DNA from: JASGDC01 sp047605865
Lineage (GTDB): Bacteria; Actinomycetota; Actinomycetes; Actinomycetales; Micrococcaceae
Assembly (NCBI GenBank): GCA_047605865.1
Contig: JASGFC010000002.1
Coordinates: 15,339 to 79,338, forward strand
Reading direction: 5' to 3'
Length of the DNA stretch: 64,000 nt
The number at the start of each line of letters is the position of its first letter. The stretch's first letter is position 1. Of the stretch, positions 16,319 through 24,346 are shown one piece after another. The notes beneath the pieces are model-generated. The model was not told the DNA's origin. It worked only from the letters and a program-made list of their open reading frames with translations, and made no database searches. The position numbers were made by a program, and so were the translations under genes.

Positions 16319-18595
16319 TTATTGCTCCTTAGGGATTTCTTCAATCAGAGTAGCGCCAAGCTTTTCAGCTAATAAATCTGCTCCTGTTAGCTTGTTTGTT
16401 GTAGCATGTTCTTTGTTAGTGATATCTTCATAATCTTCTTGAAGAACATCTTCTTCAGTAGGTGCAGGAGAACTTGTTGATTTAGTAGCTTGAGTATCAA
16501 GAGCAGAATCAGAAAAGTTTGGGTCTTCTTTAGCTGGAATCCAAGGTTTCTTCAGTGGATCTGGACGTGTAGATGTAGCTACTTTAACAGCTGAAGTACT
16601 AGGAATTTTTTCCGTTTCAAAGCTTTGTGAAGCAGCTTTAATAGTCTTTTTTGGTTTAGTTGAAGCTGATGCCTGTGGTTGTTCAGGAGTTATTTCTTTT
16701 GAGGTAGTCTCATCTTGAAGCTGTGGTGCTTGTGTTGGCTCTTCAAGACTTTGCTTTTGCGGTTCTTCACGATGTCCATCTAGGCGCGGTGGTTCAGTAG
16801 CAACTTCTGCTCTGTTATCTATTTGAGTAACTGGTTTCTTTGCAGCTTGTACTTGTACAGGAGGCACAACTCCAGTTTCTTGCCGGGGCACAGTTGTAAC
16901 AATATAGTCCGCACCAAGAATTTGTTTGATAGCTATAGCTAGATTTTCAGGATGTTGCCTATTGCGATTGAAAGTATTTGCCATACCTTCTGTAGGGAAA
17001 GAAACCTTAATCTCTTGACCATTAACATGTTCTACTTGAGTATTTTTATTGATAAGAGACCAACTAGTACGCTTAATATATTTGAGAGCTTCTGTGATTT
17101 CTTCCCAGCGTTGCCGCAATTCTCGAAGAGTAGAAGCATCTACTGGTACTACTTGTTCGGTAGTTATTGTAGCTTCCGGAGCATTTTCTGCTTTTGTTTC
17201 TTTCGGCGTTATTACTGAAGGGTCTTCTTGAGGTACTGGCGGCTCGTTACGAGCTGGCATTTCAATTTCTTCAGGTTCATGAGGAGGATAGTCTTCTTCA
17301 ACAGGAGGTTCAGTTACCTGTGGATTTTCAATTGCTGCTGGTTTTGGGGTTAAAGGAGGAGATGCTACTTGCGTAGTTTTAGCAGTTTGAACATTTTTAG
17401 GCGCTATACTAGCTGGGATTGTTTCTGAAGCTTGTCCAATGACTCTTTGTTCAAGACGTTCCATCCTAGATTCAAAGGCTAAGTCTCCCTGGCTAGTTCT
17501 AGGTAAGAGTAATTTAGCGCAGAGTAGCTCTAAATGTAATCGAGGTGATGTTGCTCCAGACATTTCATTAAGAGCAAGTGCTGTTTGTTCAGCAGTGTAT
17601 GTTAATTGCGCTAACCCAAAGTGTGAAGCTTGCTGTTGCATTACTTCACGCTGATCTTCTGGCACAGCAGGCAAAAGAGAAGAAGCGCTTTCAGGAGCAG
17701 CTTTCAATACGATAAGATCACGTAGGCGCTCAAGGAGATCTTCAATGAATCTTTGGGGATCGTGGCCAGTTTGAATAATCTGATCTATTGCTTTAAATGT
17801 TTCTTCAGGATTTTGCGAGCTTAAACCATCAAGTACTTGATTGAGAAGAGTAGCATGGGTGTATCCCAATAAGTCTACTGCTGTGTTATAGGAAATGGTG
17901 TTGTCTATAGAGCCATTCATGAGTTGATCAAGAATGGAAAGGCTATCTCGAACAGAACCACCACCAGCACGAACCACAATGGATAGCACACCTGGTTCAA
18001 CCCTAAGACCTTCTTCAGCACAGATATGCTCTAAGTATTGATGAAGAATAGTGGGAGGAACTAAACGAAATGGGTAGTGGTGGGTACGAGAGCGGATAGT
18101 TTCAATAACTTTATCTGGCTCAGTAGTAGCGAAGATAAATTTGATATGTTCAGGTGGTTCTTCCACAATTTTTAATAAGGCATTGAATCCTGCCGAGGTT
18201 ACCATATGCGCCTCATCGATGATGAAGATTTTGTAGCGATCGCGTGCAGGAGCAAAAGTTGCTCGCTCACGAAGATCACGTGCATCATCAACACCACCAT
18301 GACTTGCTGCATCGATTTCGATGACATCTAAGCTACCACTACCAGATCTAGATAATTCGATACAACTTTCACAAGTACCACAAGGGGTGTCTGTAGGGCC
18401 TTCAGCGCAGTTAAGACAGCGAGCAAGAATACGTGCAGATGTTGTTTTACCACAACCACGTGGGCCAGAAAAAAGATAGGCATGATTGGTTTTATTGTTA
18501 CGAAGTGCATTCATCAATGGCACAGTAACTTGATCTTGACCAATAACTTGAGAGAAATCTTCTGGGCGATAGCGCCTGTATAGTGCAGTACTCAT
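16319..18595 (-). CDS. dnaX: DNA polymerase III subunit gamma/tau
   Basis: Clamp-loader ATPase of 758 residues. The N-terminal AAA+ domain has P-loop GPRGCGKTTSARILA, a Cys4 zinc module (CLNCAEGPTDTPCGTCESC), Walker B IIDEAHM and sensor ATTEPDKVIETIRSR. Domain III ends near residue 370. The rest is a long low-complexity Pro/Glu/Lys/Thr-rich linker (about 390-480 and 590-760) around a short folded segment at about 490-570 (LRELRQRWEEITEALKY...), matching the tau-like C-terminal region. I saw no clear slippery heptamer for a gamma product. It is the first protein gene of dnaX-recR-lysC. Confidence 0.96.
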   Translation of the reverse strand: MSTALYRRYRPEDFSQVIGQDQVTVPLMNALRNNKTNHAYLFSGPRGCGKTTSARILARCLNCAEGPTDTPCGTCESCIELSRSGSGSLDVIEIDAASHGGVDDARDLRERATFAPARDRYKIFIIDEAHMVTSAGFNALLKIVEEPPEHIKFIFATTEPDKVIETIRSRTHHYPFRLVPPTILHQYLEHICAEEGLRVEPGVLSIVVRAGGGSVRDSLSILDQLMNGSIDNTISYNTAVDLLGYTHATLLNQVLDGLSSQNPEETFKAIDQIIQTGHDPQRFIEDLLERLRDLIVLKAAPESASSLLPAVPEDQREVMQQQASHFGLAQLTYTAEQTALALNEMSGATSPRLHLELLCAKLLLPRTSQGDLAFESRMERLEQRVIGQASETIPASIAPKNVQTAKTTQVASPPLTPKPAAIENPQVTEPPVEEDYPPHEPEEIEMPARNEPPVPQEDPSVITPKETKAENAPEATITTEQVVPVDASTLRELRQRWEEITEALKYIKRTSWSLINKNTQVEHVNGQEIKVSFPTEGMANTFNRNRQHPENLAIAIKQILGADYIVTTVPRQETGVVPPVQVQAAKKPVTQIDNRAEVATEPPRLDGHREEPQKQSLEEPTQAPQLQDETTSKEITPEQPQASASTKPKKTIKAASQSFETEKIPSTSAVKVATSTRPDPLKKPWIPAKEDPNFSDSALDTQATKSTSSPAPTEEDVLQEDYEDITNKEHATTNKLTGADLLAEKLGATLIEEIPKEQ

Positions 18596-18643
18596 ATTTA
18601 CACTCTACCTTTTGTGACTGACAATATGCTTAGATACTTAAAC

Positions 18644-18730
18644 GACCCTTTGTGTACCTGATAGAGCCTGGTTGCCCTTGCTACATTCCTGTCCTGGGGG
18701 AGTTAGCAGGATACCACCACACAAAGAGTC
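18644..18730 (-). ncRNA. ffs: Signal recognition particle RNA, small bacterial type (4.5S)
   Basis: On the minus strand a 12-pair terminal stem (GACTCTTTGTGT with ACACAAAGGGTC) closes an 87-base hairpin. Its apex has the conserved SRP domain IV: CAGG, then a three-pair stem ACA/TGT with GGAA tetraloop, then AGCAAGGG. This RNA binds Ffh for co-translational membrane targeting. Its place directly upstream of dnaX is typical of actinobacteria. Exact ends may differ by a few bases. Confidence 0.92.
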
Positions 18731-18827
18731 AATAGTTATTCTAGCAGAATTATTGAATTGTAGGGGAGTAGTCTAAAATTTACGCTAAAATAGGGAAATA
18801 TATTGGTATCTTCAATTGGGAGCGAAT

Positions 18828-20147
18828 GTGAAAATTTCTGTTATTGGGTGTGGCTATTTAGGTGCTGTTCATGCAGCGTGCATGGCATCTTTAGGGCACC
18901 ACGTTATTGGTCTTGACGTAGATGAAAAGAAAATTGATTCTTTGAAAAAAGGTCAGGCACCTTTTTTTGAGCCTCAACTACAAGATCTACTGAAATCAGG
19001 TGTTGCTTCCGGGAACCTTGAATTTACAACAGATCCACAAAAAATATCTGATTCAGAAGTGCATTTTATTGGAGTTGGCACACCACAAAAATCAGACAGT
19101 GAGGCTGCAGATCTAACATATGTTAACGCTGCAGTAGATACTATTACACAGCATGCTCCTCAAGATTCTGTTATCGTTGGAAAATCAACAGTACCTGTTG
19201 GTACAGCAGCTACTTTAGAGAAAAAAATCAACAAGAAACGCCCTGATATTTCACTAGTATGGAACCCAGAGTTTCTACGTGAAGGATATGCGGTTAAAGA
19301 TACTTTGCATCCAGATAGGCTTGTGTATGGAGTTTCCCAAGACTCACAAAAAGCTAGTTTTTCGGAGCAGCAACTTGACCAGGTATACCAAAGCTACTTA
19401 GAACAAGAAATTGAGAAAATTGTTACGGATTATGCAACAGCAGAATTAGTAAAAGTTTCTGCAAATTCATTTTTAGCAACAAAAATCTCATTTATTAATG
19501 CTGTCGCAGAAGTTTGTGAAGCTACAGGAGCAAATGTTGTTACTTTGGCTCATGCTATTGGACTTGACGATAGAATCGGCAAGAAATTCCTTAAAGCTGG
19601 AATTGGTTTTGGTGGAGGCTGTCTGCCAAAAGACATTCGTGGATTTAAGGCACGCGTTGAAGAACTTGGCATTGAAGGTCCTAAAAACTTGCTCGCCGAA
19701 GTTGATGTTATTAATACTCGTGCTCGAACACGAGCCGCAGAACTAGCTCAGAATCTTGTGAAGAAAAATAAGAAAGCTAAGATTGCTGCGCTAGGTGTTG
19801 CTTTTAAAGCAGATAGCGATGATCTAAGAGATTCTCCTGCTTTAGATATTGCTCAATCACTCAGCGAAGATGGCTACACACTTTCAGTTTATGATCCTGA
19901 GGCGAATGAAGAAGCTACTAAAATTCTAACGAAGGCAGGTTTTGCTACTAGTGCTGAAGAAGCAGTGAAAGACGCTGATTTAATCCTTGTGGGCACAGAA
20001 TGGAAAGAGTTCCGTGAAGCAGATCCAAAAGAGTGGAAAAAATTAGTCAAGACACCAGTCATTCTTGATGGGCGCAATTGCCTAGATCAGCAAGATTGGG
20101 AGCAAGCTGGTTTCACTTACCACGGCTTAGGAAATATAGCACGCTAA
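18828..20147 (+). CDS. ugd: UDP-glucose 6-dehydrogenase
   Basis: Oxidises UDP-glucose to UDP-glucuronate with two NAD+, supplying an acidic sugar for surface polysaccharide. About 440 residues. The N-terminal Rossmann motif is VIGCGYLGAVHA; KSTVPVGTA and NPEFLREGYAVKD are the family signature; GFGGGCLPKD carries the catalytic Cys; the C-terminal NAD-like domain contains LGVAFKADSDDLRDSPA. The GTG at 18828 has GGAG 5 bases upstream; an in-frame TTG four codons earlier would lack spacing. It opens the polysaccharide region, and its 3' end overlaps the convergent GT4 gene by 4 bases. Confidence 0.95.
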   Translation: MKISVIGCGYLGAVHAACMASLGHHVIGLDVDEKKIDSLKKGQAPFFEPQLQDLLKSGVASGNLEFTTDPQKISDSEVHFIGVGTPQKSDSEAADLTYVNAAVDTITQHAPQDSVIVGKSTVPVGTAATLEKKINKKRPDISLVWNPEFLREGYAVKDTLHPDRLVYGVSQDSQKASFSEQQLDQVYQSYLEQEIEKIVTDYATAELVKVSANSFLATKISFINAVAEVCEATGANVVTLAHAIGLDDRIGKKFLKAGIGFGGGCLPKDIRGFKARVEELGIEGPKNLLAEVDVINTRARTRAAELAQNLVKKNKKAKIAALGVAFKADSDDLRDSPALDIAQSLSEDGYTLSVYDPEANEEATKILTKAGFATSAEEAVKDADLILVGTEWKEFREADPKEWKKLVKTPVILDGRNCLDQQDWEQAGFTYHGLGNIAR

Positions 20148-21307
20148 TTCTTTTCAGTGAGAGCTAAAACCAGCTCTGCAGCCTTGAGACCAATCTTTTC
20201 AAGTGAAGCATTTTCATTTGCCCAATTGCTAAGCTCTGCTCGATTTTCCCATGGGTTATCCAACATATCAATCATTGCTTGAGCTGCTGAATCAGCATCA
20301 TAATCAACGGCAACACCAAGTTTTTCATCTGTGACGAGCTTACTTCCCACATCATTACCTGCATAAATCACAGGAGTGCCACAGGCAGAAGCAGCAAAAG
20401 TTTTAGTTGGTTGAGCCACTGTGTACCCTTGTGATGGGTCAACGCTTGCGAGGGCAGCTTTAGAGTGAGAAATCCATGAGGCAGCTTCTGGTCCAGCTTT
20501 TACCCCTAAGAAATGTACGTTGTTTGGAGCTTTCTCTTGTGCAATCTTTCTGAGTTTTTCTTCATGATCGCCCTGGCCCAGAATTACGAAATTAATGTCA
20601 GGATATTTTTCCATCACTTTGGGCATAGCCTCAATGAAGACGTCAATACCTTGCCAAGCCGAAAGCGTACCAGCATAGGCAAAGTATGGTTTTTCCATGA
20701 GCGGATCTTCTATAGCTGGTGCATCCATGTTAAAGATGCTGGTATCAACACCGTTGCCAACTATGGAAATTTTTTCCTTTTTAACACCAATTTTTTGTAA
20801 TCGTTCACTCATAGCTTCAGAAACAGTGAGTACTAAATCTGATGAGTTCAACATAGTCTTTTCAAGTTTTTCAAGAGAGAGTACTACTGGGGATGGAGCT
20901 CCAAATGATTTTGCAGCAGCACTCCACACGTCTGCAGCATAGTAAGCCCACGGCCTTTTTCTCATCTTAGCGATAGTATTGACCACTACTGCAGTAGTAG
21001 CAGGAGGCTCGGAGACATAGACATCAGGTGTGTCAGCAGAGAGCAGTCTTTTAAAGAGAGGCAAATCGAAGCTCATATAATTGACATAACCTTTGATGTT
21101 TCCTTGTTTGTTGCGAAGTGCTTTCTTACGATCTACCTTCACGCCCGAATCTTTGACGGAACTATCTTGAGTTGGGTCAAAAGTGGTTGTGATAACTTCA
21201 GCAGAGGCACCTAGGGTAACAAATCCACGTGCTAAAGAACGTAGGCGAAATGCTGCGGCTGCTGGTTCAGGGGCATAAATACGAGTGGCTATAATTACTT
21301 TCTTCAT
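20144..21307 (-). CDS. Glycosyltransferase family 4 protein
   Basis: A 387-residue cytosolic GT-B fold enzyme. The N-terminal half resembles GT4 donors-acceptor domains (RIYAPEPAAAAFRLRSLARGF; SEPPATTAVVVNTIAKMRKRPW). The C-terminal nucleotide-sugar half has VGNGVDTSIF, FAYAGTLSAWQGIDVFIEAMPKV, FVILGQGDHEEKL and the ExxGxxxxE-like region ASVDPSQGYTVAQPTKTFAASACGTPVIY. It probably transfers a sugar in capsule or cell-wall glycan synthesis; the sugar is unknown. It runs opposite to ugd and in the same direction as the GT2 gene at 21351, 43 bases away. Confidence 0.88.
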   Translation of the reverse strand: MKKVIIATRIYAPEPAAAAFRLRSLARGFVTLGASAEVITTTFDPTQDSSVKDSGVKVDRKKALRNKQGNIKGYVNYMSFDLPLFKRLLSADTPDVYVSEPPATTAVVVNTIAKMRKRPWAYYAADVWSAAAKSFGAPSPVVLSLEKLEKTMLNSSDLVLTVSEAMSERLQKIGVKKEKISIVGNGVDTSIFNMDAPAIEDPLMEKPYFAYAGTLSAWQGIDVFIEAMPKVMEKYPDINFVILGQGDHEEKLRKIAQEKAPNNVHFLGVKAGPEAASWISHSKAALASVDPSQGYTVAQPTKTFAASACGTPVIYAGNDVGSKLVTDEKLGVAVDYDADSAAQAMIDMLDNPWENRAELSNWANENASLEKIGLKAAELVLALTEKN

Positions 21308-21350
21308 CTTAGAATTTTCTCATAAAGTTGGGGTGGACACATCATTGAAC

Positions 21351-22178
21351 TCAATTTTGAAAGAGAGTTTTAAAACTTTCTTGGGTTGCATCAACTTTAG
21401 ACTGAAGTACTTTTTTACTGCGCTTCGTGCCAAAAGTGGCATTGCTGATATGGACAATTTTTACTGACGGTATAAATTTAACCAGCAAGTCTAATTTACG
21501 GCATTGTTCGGCAATAAAAATTTCTTCATCAAAGAGGAAAATTTTGTAATCTAATGTTCCACCTTTTGCAAAGAAAGCCTCAGTAATAATCATGAAAGAA
21601 CCATGTGCTGCATAAATGGAGCGTTCTTCTAGAGTTGTTGTATCTTTTTTGAACTTATCTCTGATGGGCGCCGAGTAGATATCTGCCGTTGTGACTAGTT
21701 GGGTGGTCAGAGTATTATGGAACATCAATTTACGTAGTTGCATTGCACGCTTTGACGGACGAGAGTTAAGCATCGGATTTTGATGATCGTTGCGCTTCAC
21801 AGACACGATATCAGGGGCAAACACACCAACATTATCGTAAGTATTATTGCATTCAATAATTTTAGATAGCTCTTGTGAACTGCCAAGTTGTAAATCTAGG
21901 TTTGAAATGACAACAAGATCTTTTTTTTCCATTTTATGAGTGATGAAGTTGTTATAACAGTAAGCACTGGCACCTAAGAAGCCTCTATTTTTCTGTGAGT
22001 CAATAATAGTGACACGGTCATCAAGCGTTAGTTCAGATAGCTTCTGAAGTTCTTCAGTATTTTCACTATTGTCAACAATATAGATTTCCCACTCTTCAAA
22101 ATCTTGTTTCACGAAAGACTCAACAAATTCAGGGACAATACCTGAGGTAAAGTAGTTTACTGCAATAACTCTAATCAT
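21351..22178 (-). CDS. Glycosyltransferase family 2 protein
   Basis: A 275-residue GT-A enzyme. The start VIAVNYFTSGIVPEFVESFVKQDFEEWEIYIVDNSE is the GT2 entry strand, and VISNLDLQLGSSQEL is the DxD-like region (NLDLQ). FLFDEEIFIAEQC resembles the ED(E)xx base region of rhamnosyl-/galactofuranosyl-type GT2 enzymes. No membrane segment is visible. It lies in the polysaccharide locus upstream of the GT4 gene and diverges from the double glycosyltransferase at 22328. Donor and acceptor are unknown. Confidence 0.82.
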   Translation of the reverse strand: MIRVIAVNYFTSGIVPEFVESFVKQDFEEWEIYIVDNSENTEELQKLSELTLDDRVTIIDSQKNRGFLGASAYCYNNFITHKMEKKDLVVISNLDLQLGSSQELSKIIECNNTYDNVGVFAPDIVSVKRNDHQNPMLNSRPSKRAMQLRKLMFHNTLTTQLVTTADIYSAPIRDKFKKDTTTLEERSIYAAHGSFMIITEAFFAKGGTLDYKIFLFDEEIFIAEQCRKLDLLVKFIPSVKIVHISNATFGTKRSKKVLQSKVDATQESFKTLFQN

Positions 22179-22327
22179 TGGTACCCCTTATGGTCTTAGA
22201 TATGTATTTTTAGTCTAGCTATATTTCTTTCAAAACTACGGTATTTAATACTTAAGTGGCAATGTAGCCTAGGGCTCTCTGATAAGATTTTTACATAACT
22301 TCTTGTGCTGTTGAAAGTGGCGTTCCG

Positions 22328-24301
22328 ATGAAAAATGATGAATTTGGTATTGTAGTGATGGCTTGTTACAAGCCGAATGAAAAACTTTTTGCACAGCAAC
22401 TTAAGTCTATTCAGCAACAAACACATGAGAACTTTGAATGTTTACTCAGTAGCGATGGTTCACCAGAAGAGGTAAAAAAACTTGTTGATCGTTATTGTCC
22501 AAACGATTCAAGGTTTAAAGTCATTGGTTTTGAACAGCGCTTAGGGTTTCCTCAAAACTTTGAACGTGGTATTCTCAGCGCACCAAGTAGCGCTCAATGG
22601 ATAGCATTGAGCGATCAAGATGATTTTTGGTATCCAGAAAAACTTGCTGAACTTATTCCTTTGTTGAACAACTATTCTTTAGTGAGTGGACAAGCAAATG
22701 TAGTTCCTGAAGCTGAAGCTGGGATAGTTTTAGGGCCAGGGGAGCGTACTACAGAAAGAAGAGTTACAACACCTTTGAGTTTGTTGGCACAAAATCAAAT
22801 TACTGGTAGTTTTTCTGTGCTTAACCCTAAAGTCCTAGATATTGCTTTACCAATTCCTACGATGAATTCTCAGGTTATTTATCATGATCAATGGTTTGCT
22901 TTGTGCGCCTTAGCTCTAGATGGAATCTATATCTTGGACAAGCCGCTACAAAATTACGTTCAGCATGAATCAAATTTTGTGGGAGAATCACGCAATGGAT
23001 TCTTAGGTGGAGTAGGAAATACCATTGATAAATGGAAGAAGAAATTTCCTGATGCTCAACATTTACCTAGCTTAGTGAAAAAAGGTGCACAAGATTTAGC
23101 AGATTCAGGTGTGGGCATAAGAGAAGTAATGGTGGCTACTTTAGCGCAGCGTCTTGAAGAAAAAGGAATTCCTGTTAAGCCTGAAATTCAGCAATTGTTT
23201 GATGTGTATCTAGCAGATAATTCTAAGAATAAAATAGTGAAGTCACTCTATTCTAGTGTGAAAAACAAGGAAGTTACTCCACAACGAGGCATTGAGTTAA
23301 TCAGTGGGCTACCTTTCGTGAAGCCTCAAAAATATGTTTCTGCTCGCAATAAGACTGAAAAAAGCGCTGTTCCAAGCGGTATAAAAAACGTAGCTGCAGT
23401 TGTAGCTTGTTTTAATCCTGATGAAGGTTTAAAAACTTTAGTACAAGCTTTATTGGACGCTGCTGTGGATGTCTACTTGGTTAATGATGGTGGGACTTCT
23501 TTTGCTCAGGAGTACCAAGATTTGCCTACTGATAAGGTTTTCATCCTAGATAACAAAACAAATAAAGGTATTGCACATGTTTTAAATCAAGGTATTAAAG
23601 AAGCACAGAAACATCAGAAGTATGATGCATTCTTTACCTTTGACCAAGATTCTTTAATCCCAGAAGAATTTGTTGCTTCCATGGTTAAGACTTTAAATAA
23701 CGCATATGAAAAAGGAAATTCTAAAGTTGGAATGGTTATCCCAACTTCCTATGCAAGGGTGGCAAATAAGACTTTTGAAGATGAGTATGGCTGTAACTGT
23801 ATAAACAATGAACCAATCCAATCAGGTCTTTTGATTCCACAAACAACATTTGAAGACCTTGGCTACTTTGAAGAAGCATATTTCATCGATATGGTGGATA
23901 CGGAATTTTACTTACGTTGTAAAAGTAAAGGGTATGCATGTCTAGTAGCAAATGATGCACACCTTGAGCATAAGCTAGGAAAACGTTACACTCCACAGAT
24001 TTTTGGTAAAGAACGCTATCTCAACGGGAAACTAGTGCAGGTCTGGTTTCATGACCCGTACCGACAATATTACATTGTGCGTAATAGAATTCTTTTACGC
24101 AAAAAATACGCAAAAGAATTTCCACAATGGTTTGCAAAAAATCTTCAGGCAGAACTTAAACAGAATCTCATTATCATGAGCTTAGGTCCAAATAAGAAGA
24201 AAACTTTACTTGCTGTGCGCCGTGGGATAAAAGACGGGCTCAATAACGTCACTGGCAAAGTTCCAGATGATCTACGTGTAGCTCTTGATACAAACTCTTA
24301 A
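22328..24301 (+). CDS. Bifunctional two-domain GT2 glycosyltransferase
   Basis: A 657-residue fusion of two GT2 domains. Domain 1 (about 1-300) starts FGIVVMACYKPNEKLFAQQL with LLSSDGSPEEVKKLV and LSDQDDFW. Domain 2 (about 365-657) starts VAAVVACFNPDEGLKTLV with VYLVNDGG, FTFDQDSLIPEEF and QSGLLIPQTTFEDLGYFEEAYFIDMVDTEFYL. Domain 2 is clearly related to the stand-alone GT2 at 28058. Two active sites in one chain could add alternating or consecutive sugars (rhamnan-type enzymes are built this way); that is inference. It starts at ATG 22328. Confidence 0.87.
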   Translation: MKNDEFGIVVMACYKPNEKLFAQQLKSIQQQTHENFECLLSSDGSPEEVKKLVDRYCPNDSRFKVIGFEQRLGFPQNFERGILSAPSSAQWIALSDQDDFWYPEKLAELIPLLNNYSLVSGQANVVPEAEAGIVLGPGERTTERRVTTPLSLLAQNQITGSFSVLNPKVLDIALPIPTMNSQVIYHDQWFALCALALDGIYILDKPLQNYVQHESNFVGESRNGFLGGVGNTIDKWKKKFPDAQHLPSLVKKGAQDLADSGVGIREVMVATLAQRLEEKGIPVKPEIQQLFDVYLADNSKNKIVKSLYSSVKNKEVTPQRGIELISGLPFVKPQKYVSARNKTEKSAVPSGIKNVAAVVACFNPDEGLKTLVQALLDAAVDVYLVNDGGTSFAQEYQDLPTDKVFILDNKTNKGIAHVLNQGIKEAQKHQKYDAFFTFDQDSLIPEEFVASMVKTLNNAYEKGNSKVGMVIPTSYARVANKTFEDEYGCNCINNEPIQSGLLIPQTTFEDLGYFEEAYFIDMVDTEFYLRCKSKGYACLVANDAHLEHKLGKRYTPQIFGKERYLNGKLVQVWFHDPYRQYYIVRNRILLRKKYAKEFPQWFAKNLQAELKQNLIIMSLGPNKKKTLLAVRRGIKDGLNNVTGKVPDDLRVALDTNS

Positions 24302-24346
24302 AGAAAACTTGTTTTAAAGAAGTATTTTCCTTAACTCAAAAAGTAT

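Noticed and set aside
16319..18595. Programmed frameshift in dnaX producing a short gamma subunit
   Set aside because: No A AAA AAG-type slippery heptamer followed by a stem was found at the expected place near the end of domain III.
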